64,000 nt of DNA from Takakia lepidozioides (GCA_030704615.1 CM060733.1:17670001-17734000), one strand, 5' to 3'; counted from the first letter of the stretch, positions 26,192-37,150 are shown. Translations and numbers: made by a program. Notes: generated by a model from the sequence alone, not told the origin.

Positions 26192-26361
26192 CTCCGCTTA
26201 ATCTGGAACGGCGTACAGACACCCATGCATTGGCTGGCTATCTATCCTTGCCAGGATTTGGGGTTGGAGCTCACTTTGGCAATTTTTTGGGCTGTCTCAA
26301 TGTGTTTGATCCGGAGGCCAGCAACGACATGGTGCCGGATGGGGGGGTTGGTATCCTGTGA
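26192..26361 (+). pseudogene. Orphan exon-like coding stretch
   Basis: A long pyrimidine-rich tract ends in CTTCTTTGCAG at 26191. It is followed by an open frame of about 55 residues (entry phase 1) including THALAGYLSLPGFGVGAHFG and NFLGCLNVFDPEA, ending at a stop at 26361. Composition and codon use look coding and differ from the flanks. No partner exon was found on either side, and GCTCAC-type TE sequence follows immediately. It may be a gene fragment carried by or cut off by a transposon. I do not recognise the family. Confidence 0.3.
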
Positions 26362-26563
26362 GCACAGCGTGTGCGTGTTCACGCCCGCGTGAGCACAACC
26401 CACGGTCATGGGAAACCTCGGTCATAGGAGTTATATGTTCTCAGAACAGAATAAAATCATAAGCGGGTATAGAAAACTGGTGCATTTGTACAATACATTT
26501 ACGCCAATTCAGCGAGGCAAAACCTTTAGTGGTGTAGCCAAAAACCCTAAATCTGTAGTGGCG

Positions 26564-26695
26564 GCAGTGAATTTCGCATTGAGAAATACTTGGTGATATG
26601 GGCACAAACTAAGCAGCGGTGAATTTCGCACTGAGCAATACTTGGTGATATGGGCACAAACTAAGCAAACAGTGGGTTTTGCATTGAGAAATCCC
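26564..26695. repeat. Short tandem array, unit about 52 bp, 2.5 copies
   Basis: GTGAATTTCGCATTGAG, then ACTTGGTGATATGGGCACAA, then ACTAAGCA repeat with a 52-53 bp period. The last copy is partial. Confidence 0.75.
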
Positions 26696-27056
26696 ATCAC
26701 CCAAAAATCCTACATAAAAAAGGAATGGGTGGGGGGCTTGAAAAGTGAACTATTCATCTTTTTAGCCACAATGTGATTGCTTCTCAGGCGGAATTTCGCA
26801 GTGCAAAATTATCCATGGGAGATTTTATTTTTTTTTTTCTAAGGAAGGGAAGGGACACTCTCCTGCCTCTTATGGAGAAAAAGTCATGCCTATAGGGTAA
26901 CATGTTCATTAGGTATAGAGGCTACTTGTTCTTATGTGTTAGTTTTGCATAATTGTTAATTTCGTCAATTTCAACACTCACTACCCAACCTCTCGGATGG
27001 GACACTCTATCCAATGTTAGCAGGGACGGAGAAACCGGTGTGGAGGTGGTGTTAAC

Positions 27057-27556
27057 CAATGTTGTACCGGTATATAGGGTATTGCCTGGTATGTGCACAT
27101 GTATATGCACTGGTATTAGATACCAGACCAATCTGGTATAATTTGGGAGAATACTTGGTCATATACCATGACCCACCCAGGCTGGTATTAGTTTTTTCAT
27201 ACCAGCCACAATACCAGTACTCCCCCAGGTGTCTTCCTCATTTACTCTGGTATGTATACTATATTAATTTATATGTACATATGCCTACATATTTGTATTA
27301 TATTATATTATATTATATTTGTTTCACTTGATACTTGCTATTTGATAAACTTGTTATTCAATGATAGCTTTGGAATTACACAAGAATTGATATCTCATAC
27401 CAGCTGGTATTGTGGTCATGATACTCATACTTATACCAATATCTGGAAAAAGATACATCTATTATTATATAGACCAGACTGGTATGAAAGTTTTGCGATA
27501 TGTCTGGTACCAGGACCAGTCTGGTATGTCCTAAAACTGATACCAGTACAACACTG
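27057..27556. mobile_element. hAT-type MITE, copy 3 (500 bp)
   Basis: The ends CAATGTTGTACCGG and CCAGTACAACACTG form a terminal inverted repeat of the same type as the 13.7- and 38.4-kb elements. A perfect 8-bp target duplication GTGTTAAC flanks it (27049-27056 and 27557-27564). The interior again consists largely of CTGGTAT/ATACCAG words but is otherwise diverged. It includes a TATTA microsatellite at 27296-27320. No transposase is encoded. Confidence 0.82.
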
Positions 27557-27572
27557 GTGTTAACGCTGGGAG

Positions 27573-28304
27573 GTACGATTATTCCCCCCATCATCAAACT
27601 GCCATCTCTTGTGGCTAAGTTCATTGCTATGGCCGTCAAGGAGAAGCCCTTTAACTTAGTGTACTGCCATGGCTGCAATAGCATCAAACACTTCAAAGTT
27701 GATTGTTCCGTCATTAAATGTAAGCGTGAGGGCACCGCTCGTGCGTCCCCTCCGCAAGCCTCTTAAGCGTCTGCTCCTCCTGAGCACTCCACCTATTTCC
27801 TCCCCTCTTCTCGTTCTCGCGATCAACAATCTTGTAGTCTCTTTTGTCTAACATGTCAGGTGGCCAAACGTTTGAAGACCCCAATGAAACCATGCGGCAA
27901 GTCTTTCGGCTCTGAAGTGCAATATGGTCACCCCCTCGGATCCTCCCAATCCCTCCACTTCATCCTCCCTTGATCCCTTTAGGAGCAGCCTAGGGAGACC
28001 AACAATCTGCCCATCATCTTCTCCATTGACAATTTTTGGGCATCCCCATGGCCTAGTTTTCTTGACAACCTATGTCTCAGGCTTCGATCTTTCACAAATA
28101 TCCTGCTTTCTAACTCGTCTCCTCATGTGGGCCCGAAACAAAACAATGCAATTATCGCAGTTACTCCGATCATCTTCCGTCATGATCATAATGGCCCTTA
28201 GATTCTTCTCTCTCGAGATATCATCAGACTCTCATACGCCTACGTCTCATAGGCAGATCAGACAAAGTTTGAGGGCCCCTCACATGAGATTGCACTTGTC
28301 ATAA
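27573..28304 (+). pseudogene. LINE ORF1 (gag-like) remnant with CCHC zinc knuckle
   Basis: The frame from 27573 to 27766 contains CHGCNSIKHFKVDC, an exact C-x2-C-x4-H-x4-C zinc knuckle, after AKFIAMAVKEKPFNLVY. This arrangement is typical of gag-like ORF1 of plant LINEs. Proline/serine-rich frames follow to 28304 with frame changes. It abuts the target duplication of the MITE at 27057-27556, and a LINE endonuclease start lies at 30.4 kb on the same strand. It is broken and cannot act. Confidence 0.5.
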
Positions 28305-28399
28305 GAAAAAAGCCGAGGAAGTTTTTGCAAAATCTTTGCTCTCACCAAATATCTTGCTGCACTTTGGCTCTATTCTGCAAGACAATGCCAAGGGTAAGT

Positions 28400-28775
28400 G
28401 CACAGATGGATAGACCAAAAACTGTGTAACATGACAGTTTCTGTAGTGACCTCCTTCCATGGTTTCATCCATAGTTTTGCAACAACTCAATATTTCATCT
28501 AAATTTAAAGTTGATTACTAGGGACTGCAGATGTTATAACATAAAATCTTATGGACTAAAGAAACATCATTTACACTCAGTGTAATGACACAAAGGAAAA
28601 TATACTAGGGGTGTCATTTTTAAAACCAACCCAAGTCCATTTTTATATGAAAAACTTACATTGAGAATTGAGAGGTATGGACTATTTTACACCTAAAAAA
28701 TAGATTAATTTGCTCTAGTCCATAACATCTTACATTTTGGGTTTTGGGGGTATCATCTTTTACTAAAAGACATAT
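28400..28775. repeat. Dispersed repeat family R, copy 2
   Basis: Direct relative of 10735-11200. Here the repeat directly abuts the left arm of the inverted-repeat unit at 28788-31105, so the two may have moved or been duplicated together. Confidence 0.6.
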
Positions 28776-29109
28776 AAAACTATAATCTGGAATGACCAGG
28801 TGGTATATGGACCAAATGATTGTAAACTGGGGTACAACCATGTGCCAAACTAATGTTGCATAGAGTTCACTAAAACTTAATGTCTAAGTTTTGATGTCTA
28901 ATTTTTTATAAAAAAAATATTGATTAAAGTATCTAGTAAACAATGTCTTCTATATTTGGGGGGGGGGATTTTGACTAAAATTGTTAGATATACTAATATC
29001 TATTTATTTTTTAAATAAACTGAAAAATATGGTCAAAAATTATTTTTTTCATGGACTTCCAATGGATTTAACCTCTGCCGCTTTTGGTCCACACATTCAT
29101 GCATCCACC

Positions 29110-29310
29110 TCCAAGCACTCTTCATGTTGAGACCGCGATAGTCTACACACATGCGTAATGATCCGTCTTTCTTTTTCACAAATAAGATAGGCGCCCCCGC
29201 AAGTGATTTTGAATGTCGGATGAAGTGTTTCGACAAATTTTCATCAATGTATTCACGTAATGCAGCAAACTCCGTCTGGGATAAGTTATAGATTGGGCCG
29301 AATGGTGGTT
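29110..29310 (-). pseudogene. Ty3/gypsy retrotransposon reverse transcriptase fragment
   Basis: On the minus strand a frame reads [20 protein letters not shown] and then [20 protein letters not shown]. This is the conserved start of the Ty3/gypsy reverse transcriptase domain, up to RGLN. It stops there and runs into the left inverted arm. No protease, RNase H or integrase from the same element is adjacent. It is a short dead fragment. Confidence 0.85.
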
Positions 29311-30434
29311 CAGGTCTTGGTGGTCATAGTCTACGATGATGTTTTCAAACATGTCATGGAACGCCCCGAAGTTTGGTCTGATGGTATGCGGCTTTCTGGG
29401 ACGCTGACAAGCTATGCTAAACACTAAGCTTACGGCCGATCTCATGCTCATCAACAACATATGGGAGAAACCTTGCTTCTATTTCAAAAAGAATTCAACA
29501 AAGGTAAAAGACTCATGGAGTCACTAGCTCATGTGACAGTCTAGACTTTTTTGCCTGCACTAGCGTGGCCCAGGCCACACAGTCCTTAGGAAGCTTTTCG
29601 CCCAATGCTGTTCTTGCTAACAAATCCCCTCCTCTGGTAATGTTGCCTTTGACTGCCTCCTCTCAGCTTTGTGATGAAATTGTTCTTTCCTGCATTGCTA
29701 CCTCTCTATTCCCACCCCTCCCTCATAATTCCGAGAGTTGCAACTCACTACTCTACCCTTTTTCATTTTTGCTCCGGATCCTTTTTGTTCGATTTGGTGC
29801 AAGCTCTTGGTAGCAGATTCAGTCTCAAGGAGACTACCTGCTCTGGAACTCCCTCACCAAGAGCTCTCTGTTTCTGCTTTTATCTCGAGCGCGGTAATTT
29901 GATCTATCTTTGCTTATGGGTCTTCCTATCTCGGAAAACTTCATCTCTTTTGGAGTCCGGTTGTACTGTAACAAATTTGTAAGGAGACGAACCATTACGC
30001 TGGTGAAGAAGTGGGCAATGGTCGACACTCAAACTATGTTTGGATCAGTGGCACTGACGGTCCCTGATCTCCAAGTGTGACTGTGTGGCTATGTGTCAAA
30101 TACTCGATGTTATTGGCAATCGCAAAGTGTTCTTTGTCTACCCAGTCATTAGGAAGGTAAAGAGCAAGGAAAGGTTTGAGGCCACACACACTTGCTTGCA
30201 TTTTGGTTCCCAAGAAAAAACAACCATTCGGGGTGACATCTGGCCCTCATGCTAAACTTGGTTCCACTCTAGTTGGGCTTCTTGAACTATCTGATTCTCC
30301 TCTCATGGTTTCTTCCCTTCTCCACTGGATTTCTGCTCTTCCCTTCCGAGATAAACGATTAAAATATTCTTGTCTTGCACTCAGGCCATCACTTCAGGGC
30401 TATCACGGTCCGAGCATGCCGTTTATATGACATA

Positions 30435-30625
30435 CATGAACTTTAATCTTAGCTCTTGGAATATTAGGGGAATGGACTCAGAAGCTACTACCCAAAAAAA
30501 GGCCAAAATTAAACGTTGGGCCTCCTCCATTTCACTAGTTCAAGAACATAAAATGATTATGGATAAAATTAATTCTCTTGGAGGGGTAGTGTCATTCAAG
30601 ATTTTCGTATATAACTGCCTCTGAC
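30435..30625 (+). pseudogene. LINE ORF2 endonuclease start, fragment
   Basis: NFNLSSWNIRGMDSEATTQK followed by KRWASSISLVQEHKM matches the first strand and Glu-containing motif (WNIRG ... QEHK) of the apurinic endonuclease domain that opens ORF2 of plant LINEs. The frame breaks at 30625 and no reverse transcriptase follows. It is on the same strand as the zinc-knuckle remnant at 27.6 kb, so both may derive from one LINE split by later insertions. Confidence 0.6.
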
Positions 30626-31149
30626 CCGGAGCTCATGAATCCAAATTTTGTAGTGACTACCAAACCCGAGGAGGTACTAAGGTCACATGACAAGGCGTTT
30701 TTTGATCCGCGCTTTACCATATGACATTAATTCTAGTGAGGGAGTCATGTTGAAATGTGCTCTAAGTGGAGGCAAGCTGGAGCCGTGGGAAAGTCTCAAG
30801 AGTCGACACAGCCTAATGAGGAGCTCGTGGTGGTGCTCAAGAATATGGGGGCAATTGCACGAATTGGTGGACCAAAAGCGGTAGATGTTGATTCCATTGG
30901 AAGTCCATGAAAAAATAAAAAAATAACCATATTTTTCAGTTTATTATTAAAAAAATAGATAGTAGTATACCTAACATTTTTAGTAAAATGTCCCCCCCAA
31001 ATATTGAAGACATTGTTTCCTAGATATTTTAATCTTTAATTTGAGAAATAAGACGTCAAAACTTAGAGTTTACAACGGTTTGTCCATATACCACATGACC
31101 ATTCTAGATTATAGGGTTGTATGCACATATTCCTTCGATTGTTAAGAAT

Positions 31150-34100
31150 CCTCTAGCATTCAGCTATATATATATAAACTAGCCCCCTTAATTTGCTTAT
31201 CTACTGACAACCTGAAACACACTTTGCCAAGAGGGACGTCGTAATCTGCTATATGATGTGAGACCTCTTTCCAGAGTAAAATGAAAAAACATGGCCTCCC
31301 GTATGCTGAGAATTACGAACTCTAAAATATTCTTGATTCATACATTTTGTAATTCTTGCCCATGAAGTTGGGTCCCTAAGTGCGGGTGTTCTAGGGAAAG
31401 TTGTAAGAGGGACTTAGATCTTGTTGACACTAATGTGTAGTCTCCTCTTTAGGGATGAGCCAACAAATTGACTTTTGGCGTCCGGAATGACTACCGCTCT
31501 CGGTTTGGAATTCAAATTACCGAATGTCTACATTTTACGCTTGTAATATTTATAATATTTGACACATCGCAGTTGCCAGAATCTCCTTCAAAGACTCAAA
31601 AGTCTGATTGATTGTTCCATCGACCCCCTTTCTATAGCTAGGTTGGATATAAGTCACTTAATGTCTCTTAATGTCCCTTAATGTGTGACATACATAAGTG
31701 TATGTGGTTTTGAGCCCATGACCACTTACAAGACGGCCTTGTGCCCTAACCACTTGAAATGTTAATTTTATATATTCTATTATTATTTAATATTTCTTCA
31801 TCAAATGATAGTCACTAGATGTCTGTGTTAGAGTATATTATTGTAATTGATGTTTGTACTCACATTTAATGGAAGTTCCAATAAGGTGCTCACACCTCTT
31901 GGTGCATAATCTAAAAGTGTGTCTCTATGTATCTAGATCTTTTCAAAGTTGTATATCTTCTTTAACAACAATTGTGACCATTACCCTTCTTCTACCTCTA
32001 CTTCTTTTATATTTCATTTTTAGTCAAATTTTCTCTTCCAAATTGACGAACCTTAATCAATACATTGAAATAAATTTTATATATATATGAATTATGAATA
32101 TGGTGCATGATTGAGCATCTTAGTGCAAAACAGAATATGTTGCTAGTATTGGAGAAATCTTTAATGAATTCACATGTAGAGATATCAAAGGCATGCACTA
32201 TTGAAAACATCTTTAACTTTGACACTCTTAGCAACTCTTACGAGACTTAAAATACACCCACTCTAAATGTAGTCATGCATGATGATACAGTCCATAATAG
32301 TAATTCAGTCTTTTTTCCTGATTGAAATATTGATTTCTATGTGAACGGTTAATGATTGCATGTGCATGTGTGTGTTTGAGAACCTCCGAAGCGAGGAAGA
32401 AAAAAATCAAAAGTTCTGTTTTTTTGCTTCAACAATGGCAAATTTATGCATTGATGGACAACGATATATTATAATGGTTAAAAGATGTTGCCCATCTGGA
32501 TGCATTCAAGCAATCAAGGCTTTGGGTTTTTCTTCATAAGTTTGTTTACTTCAATCAATCTTCACAATTCATACAGTTCTTATGGAATTATATAAGTTGA
32601 ATAATAATAAGTAAAAAGATGTAGCCTCCATGTATCAAAAAAGGAGAGTGGAGTGGAAGATATGTAATCTTACAAAAACCTAACAAGAGCTTTCCACAAT
32701 CAAGAACATGTTGTAAGGGACAAATTTTCTTCAAACCCATGTTTAAGAAAATGAAGGTGGAAGATATTAGTATCATAATCATAATTTCACTAATTTATAT
32801 ATCATTTTGGTACGAAAAAGCTATCGTTCTTGGTAAATCCAACCACGTTTAAAACGCATACCACAAATATAACTAAAGTCAATCATATATATGAAAATTA
32901 AAAAATAATTTTCCTCATCAATATTAGACTTTCAATCAGTTGGAAGTAGGATTATTATCCTCAAATAGTAAATAAAAGTTTATAAATTAATTTCAAATTG
33001 TGTAATAGACACCTCTTAATGAAGTGTTGGAGATAGCCATCGACTCTCACCATGATATTTGAAATATTATACCAATAAAACTAATTGAAATGAAAAATTA
33101 ATGATAAATAATAATAAATTAAACCAAAATATTTTTATATAATAAATATAGTAATAAACATATTTATAATACATAATATTTAGAGAAAATTTTTGAACTC
33201 TAGTTCAATATTTAATATCTTAATATAATATCCATATAATATAAATTATGCATTGATTTCATTCATCACTCAAATAGACACAAAATTCTCCAAATAATAT
33301 AATTTGATCCAAATCAACAATTATAGAGAATATTATTTTATTTCTATTAAACACTTCTCATTCATACTTGAATAAATAAGTTGTGGGACAAATCCTTGAA
33401 GAAGAGCATCAAGACAAGGATTATTATTCTAATAATATATCTTACATTACAACCATTGAATGGTGTACTATACACTTTTGAATGTCGAATTTTTATGGCA
33501 CAAGGTATAACCATCATTTAGAATATTATACATATATATATATTAAATAAGGTTAATAACACTTATACTTTTTATATCGAAATAATTTTGTCATGGAAGA
33601 AAAATATAAATTAAATTATGTGCATCTTCTCTTTTTTGTACAATACAAAAATAACTGACATTTAAGATATTTATTTTTATTCAGATTTCAAAATTAATGT
33701 AACATCTTTCTTTGTACATCCATTCAAAAACCTCAATATTTCTAATTGACTTCATTTTGGTGGTTCTACATAAAAATGAACATGACAAACATAACAAATC
33801 TACTTATCTTCCCAAACTGAGTTGTGGAATTAGAAAAACTTCTAGATGTTCAAAATTCCAACTAACATGTGATACAATCATTTAATCTGTGATACAAATA
33901 AATATGTGCACAATATCCACATTCATAACAAAACTGTGTAGCTTGGATAGATCAAAAGAAAAAGAATTCAACTATGTCAAGCCGGATCACATAAAGAAAA
34001 GGAATGGAATAGCAGAAGGTTTAACACAAAGCATTTGCAAATAAAGACTGTCAAACTTGGAGTACTCAAAATCAATTGTAAGCCACTCAAATCATGGTTT

Positions 34101-34490
34101 GATTGATATTGACACATTTAATAACAATATCATTGTACTTACATTACAGATGAAGATTGTGGCAAGGAGGTGTTTTTTTTTGGCAATAAACATAGGTAAA
34201 GAATCTATCAGAGGTTGCTTCATCAAAGAGCCGTTGCAACTCGTTGTATTTTCTTTAATTATACTCATTGACTTCAACGTGTTTGCCCCATAAACTACCA
34301 TATGTAGGCACCCATGGACAAGGACAACATAAGGACTTTCATCTATCCGATCACACACACATGTTTAGCATTCCATCGACCTTACAAAAGTATACTCCAT
34401 CATGTCATGCTCTGATCTTGTATGCGAGGAGTGAGGAAGCACCACCTAATGAAGATAGCTCGTGCTTTTCTCAAGCTCATCAATTATTAC
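31150..34490. repeat. AT-rich duplicated segment, copy A
   Basis: The segment is similar along its length to 40470-45490 in the same orientation. Shared phrases include CTTATCTACT, GTGTCTCTATGTATCTAGAT, GAGCATCTTAGTGCAAA, AACATGTTGTAAGG, CATCAAGACAAGGAT, GATTGTGGCAAG and GAGGAAGCAC, all in the same order. Copy A ends about 130 bases from the stop of the BTB gene. It lacks the 1.6-kb stretch with the 354-codon ORF found in copy B. No retained coding frame is seen. At 32.8-34.0 kb it is strongly AT-rich with many ATAATA/TATATA runs. Confidence 0.75.
31640..31765 (-). repeat. tRNA-derived SINE-like element (GGTTAGGGCACAAGGCCG family)
   Basis: On the minus strand: AAGTGGTTAGGGCACAAGGC, then CTTGTAAG, then a box-B-like GGGCTCAAAACC. 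It is followed by a body ending in CAACCTAGCTATAG. The same order is found at 41005-41115 and, more diverged, at 37025-37150 and 40255-40330. Confidence 0.5.
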
Positions 34491-34618
34491 CCTAATCAAC
34501 ATCCAGCTTCAATGCGAAGGTGTTATTCATAAACCGGGGTCTTGCAAACTTCTGGTTTATCTCATTCACCTCCTCTAATGTTGACATTGATGTCCATGCT
34601 ACCATAGTTGTGAGTGGC

Positions 34619-36139
34619 TTATGAAAGGCAATTTGCCTTTGAACTTGAAGGAGCTTTGACCATGTCCATGCCAGTGTCCCGTTGGGCTTGACGGAGCTTG
34701 TTGCACCAAGAGTCAAAGGCCTCACTAAGATCGGGCCAAGCCTTTCGGCACTTGAGACACGCACCGATCCAGATTTTGAATATCATCTCTTGGTCCACCA
34801 TTGGCAGGGTTTCGACCACAGCTCCTAAGCCGCCTTCAAGGGTTCGTTGCAACTCAACGTCTTTCCCAAAATTGTTCTCCCCATCGTTTCCTAACTTTGC
34901 TACCACCGGTAACCATGTGGTGACAAGTGCTAAGCGTACTACACGGGGAACAACCACCTCTCCTTTCTGTAGGGCTTGCAACATTCGGACTAAAATCTGG
35001 AAAAATGTTTCTGTGAATGGATTTTGATAGATCCTTGAGACCATCAACTGAGCAAGTTCCTGTTCTTCGGAGAACATCTTCACAGCTACATCTGCAATTT
35101 GAAGGGCAAACAACTCGTCCAAGAGCCAGCGCATAGCTGAGCAAGTAATAGTCACCTGATGAACATTCCAAGAAAAAAAATTGGCAAATTTACGCAGTTG
35201 TGTCTTCAATTGCTCCAAATTCCCGTGTAGCTCTTTGAACAGGGCTACCTCATTGACTGCTGCAAAAGCGGCAGAGGTCGATGGTTGAACATTTGCAAGC
35301 AACACTCTCTCAGTAATATCTCGAGCCTTGGAGGGTGCGCCATTCGTGACCAAAGACAACAATTCTCCCAACACATCTTTCATGATTTCCAGAGGCTTAC
35401 AATCTGACACGCTTTCTGGGGTACACAGCCTGGCAGCTAGATCCGGTGATGCTTGCAAATGCAAATTGGAGACATAAGCACGAATTGCACTCTCATTTTT
35501 CACCGACCACGGCACCGCTTCTAGATACCGCATGCAAGTATTCACACAATCGTGGAACAGAAGCTCGGCGGCCACTTCCAATATATTCAACGCATCCTGC
35601 ACATCCACAAACGACGTGTGCTTCACCCGATCTGGCACGTACAACATCTGAATGCATCTTACGTACGTGTTTGGATCTCTGCACTTATCTAGCATCAGTT
35701 CCAACGGCTTTGCCCCATTCGACGCCCATCGCTCCGACAACCTGGCCTCAAAAAACTCTGATCTTCTCAGGGCCTTGGAATGCAATAGCATAGGAGGCAA
35801 CGTCTGCCCTTCCACAGGGCTAAGATGTAGCACGACGTCTGCTGTGGCATCGTCGCCATAACGCGGAGCTTGGCCCTGCCCCGCGGCCATCGCCCGCAAC
35901 GACCTTGCTGGCACGTATGGCGCCACGCTCCACCGTGCCCCTCGTGCCCTTTTGCGTTGTCGCGGCCTGGCCGCCTCTGTCCACGATGGCCATGCTGCTG
36001 CCATCGTGCTCATGGTGCCCGGGGCATACCCATATGCATGCATACATACCGCCTTTTTCCGCCGACGTCTTCTTTCCCCTCCCTCTATATTACATCCACT
36101 TGTCTTACAACATTCCACTGACTCTATGGAATTTGTCAC
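34619..36139 (-). CDS. BTB/POZ domain protein, single exon, 506 aa
   Basis: Residues about 95-210 form a BTB/POZ fold: TADVVLHLSPVEGQ, LLHSKALRRSEFFEARLSER, YVRCIQMLYVPDRV, DALNILEVAAELLFHDCVN. Helical, BACK-like sequence follows (AVPWSVKNESAIRAYV, DVLGELLSLVTNG). The C-terminal half is typical of the plant BTB family that includes Arabidopsis At1g63850 and At3g05675 (SWNVHQVTITCSAMRWLLDE, VVETLPMVDQEMIFKIWIGA). These proteins are thought to act as CUL3 E3-ligase substrate adaptors; that role is inferred from the family. It lacks introns and has no internal stop. The N-terminal 90 residues are basic and poorly conserved. Met33 (36043) or Met43 (36013) may be the true start, since a TATA-like TATATT on the plus strand at about 36085 reads as ATATAG-type promoter sequence on the minus strand. 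Confidence 0.85.
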   Translation of the reverse strand: MTNSIESVECCKTSGCNIEGGERRRRRKKAVCMHAYGYAPGTMSTMAAAWPSWTEAARPRQRKRARGARWSVAPYVPARSLRAMAAGQGQAPRYGDDATADVVLHLSPVEGQTLPPMLLHSKALRRSEFFEARLSERWASNGAKPLELMLDKCRDPNTYVRCIQMLYVPDRVKHTSFVDVQDALNILEVAAELLFHDCVNTCMRYLEAVPWSVKNESAIRAYVSNLHLQASPDLAARLCTPESVSDCKPLEIMKDVLGELLSLVTNGAPSKARDITERVLLANVQPSTSAAFAAVNEVALFKELHGNLEQLKTQLRKFANFFSWNVHQVTITCSAMRWLLDELFALQIADVAVKMFSEEQELAQLMVSRIYQNPFTETFFQILVRMLQALQKGEVVVPRVVRLALVTTWLPVVAKLGNDGENNFGKDVELQRTLEGGLGAVVETLPMVDQEMIFKIWIGACLKCRKAWPDLSEAFDSWCNKLRQAQRDTGMDMVKAPSSSKANCLS

Positions 36140-36150
36140 CGAACAGAGTT

Positions 36151-36453
36151 TTACAGAGAACGACGTGATTGCCAGTACATGAAGATGCTTAAGGCCACAA
36201 ATAGCGCTACTGTATAGGGAAAGTTCTCCATCAACCCTACGACATCACCAAACACTCTTGCAAGGGGATAATCTCCATGTGTTATGTCAATAGCTAGTGC
36301 AAATGTTGGTCCTAGGGTGGAAGAGATGAGGGTAGTGGTAATGAAGTTGGTTGTGCCTTCTATGGGCATGCGAAGGGTTGGGACCCATATGTCATGATGC
36401 CGGTGGCCAATGGGATGACGTATGTACCAAGGGGTGTGAGATTGAAAAGACAT
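36151..36453 (-). CDS. Small membrane ORF, possibly a DUF599-like fragment
   Basis: This 100-codon frame lies 11 bases upstream of the BTB frame on the same strand. It reads IRHPIGHRHHDIW, VPTLRM, NFITTTLISSTLGPTFALAI and, at the end, FPYTVALFVALSIFMYWQSR. The order RHP-W-TLR-hydrophobic-QSxR resembles plant DUF599 proteins, but it is less than half their usual length. It could be a fragment, or an artefact of the BTB promoter region. Confidence is low and I assign no function. Confidence 0.25.
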   Translation of the reverse strand: MSFQSHTPWYIRHPIGHRHHDIWVPTLRMPIEGTTNFITTTLISSTLGPTFALAIDITHGDYPLARVFGDVVGLMENFPYTVALFVALSIFMYWQSRRSL

Positions 36454-36749
36454 GGGTAGTCAATGACTACCATGTGGCAGTCCAACTAGCAGGGTTGGTT
36501 GTTTCGTAATCCAACGGCTTGGATGTGAGGATCTTGGCAGTCTTATGGATGATGCTCATCATCCACGAAGATTATGAGTTCCAAAATCTTCATCCGCACA
36601 TGCTGAGTTAATTGAAAGTGGATGTCGTCCAATTCCTGATTTTGGCTAAACCTCTAATGCATATTGATTCTTTGCCGAAACAAGCATAACTTATGGTATC
36701 ATTTAATCCCAAATGACTACCGCCTTTAGTTGGAAGGTGGATATCTTGT

Positions 36750-36935
36750 AATGGCAACCAGCATGAAGCCCAGTGGTAATGGGCACATACCACGTTGGAT
36801 GTGGTTGTGGGTTCAAACCACAGTCTAGTGTGTCATGTGTCCACCTTTCAGCTGGAAGGCAGTAGCCCTTGTGGTGAAGAGACACCATAAGTTACGCTCC
36901 TTTCGGGAGGCATCATACTCTCACTCTCTTGTAAT
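36750..36935 (+). repeat. tRNA-derived SINE, family shared with 15.2 kb
   Basis: It has GCCCAGTGGTAATGGGCACA, then GTGGTTGTGGGTTCAAACCA (box B), then GGAAGGCAGTAGCCC and GACACCATAAGTTA. The order matches 15195-15430. Confidence 0.6.
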
Positions 36936-37024
36936 GGCTATAATCGGGGCAACACGGTTCCCCAAACCTCCCCCAAGAAATCCCAAAGTATCCACATAGT
37001 AAGCAACAGATTGACCTAGCTAAC

Positions 37025-37150
37025 ACCTTTTTTTTTTTCAGCTAGGTTGGCCGTACTGAGTGACATCCAAAATACGCTTATGTGGCTTTGAACCAACGAC
37101 CACTTGTAAGGCCATAGGGCCATTATTGGATACTATCTCTAGCTATTGAA
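37025..37150 (-). repeat. tRNA-derived SINE-like element (diverged)
   Basis: The plus strand shows a T-run, CAGCTAGGTTGGCC, TGTGGCTTTGAACCAACGAC and CCACTTGTAAGGCC. In reverse complement these fit the GGTTAGGGCACAAGGCCG SINE family at 31640-31765, with a box B of type GGTTCAAAGCC. Confidence 0.45.

Larger units (their letters stand above)
28788..31105. mobile_element. 2.3-kb unit bounded by long inverted arms (about 300 bp each)
   Basis: The left arm (28788-29110) and the reverse complement of the right arm (30855-31105) share, in order, TATAATCT-GAATG, GGTGGTATATGGAC, TTGTAAACT, AAGTTTTGA, TATCTAG-AAACAATGTCTTC, ACTGAAAAATATGGT, CATGGACTTCCAATGGA and GGACCAAAAGCGG. The interior carries a gypsy reverse transcriptase scrap and LINE-like sequence. 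Its arms could be TIRs of a MULE-like element or two opposed copies of one repeat. I cannot tell which by eye. Confidence 0.6.

Noticed and set aside
27924-28304. 126-codon frame as an independent gene
   Set aside because: Proline/serine-rich, continuous with the LINE ORF1 remnant, with no conserved domain of its own.
34698-35027. Plus-strand frames opposite the BTB gene
   Set aside because: Antisense shadows of the conserved BTB coding sequence.
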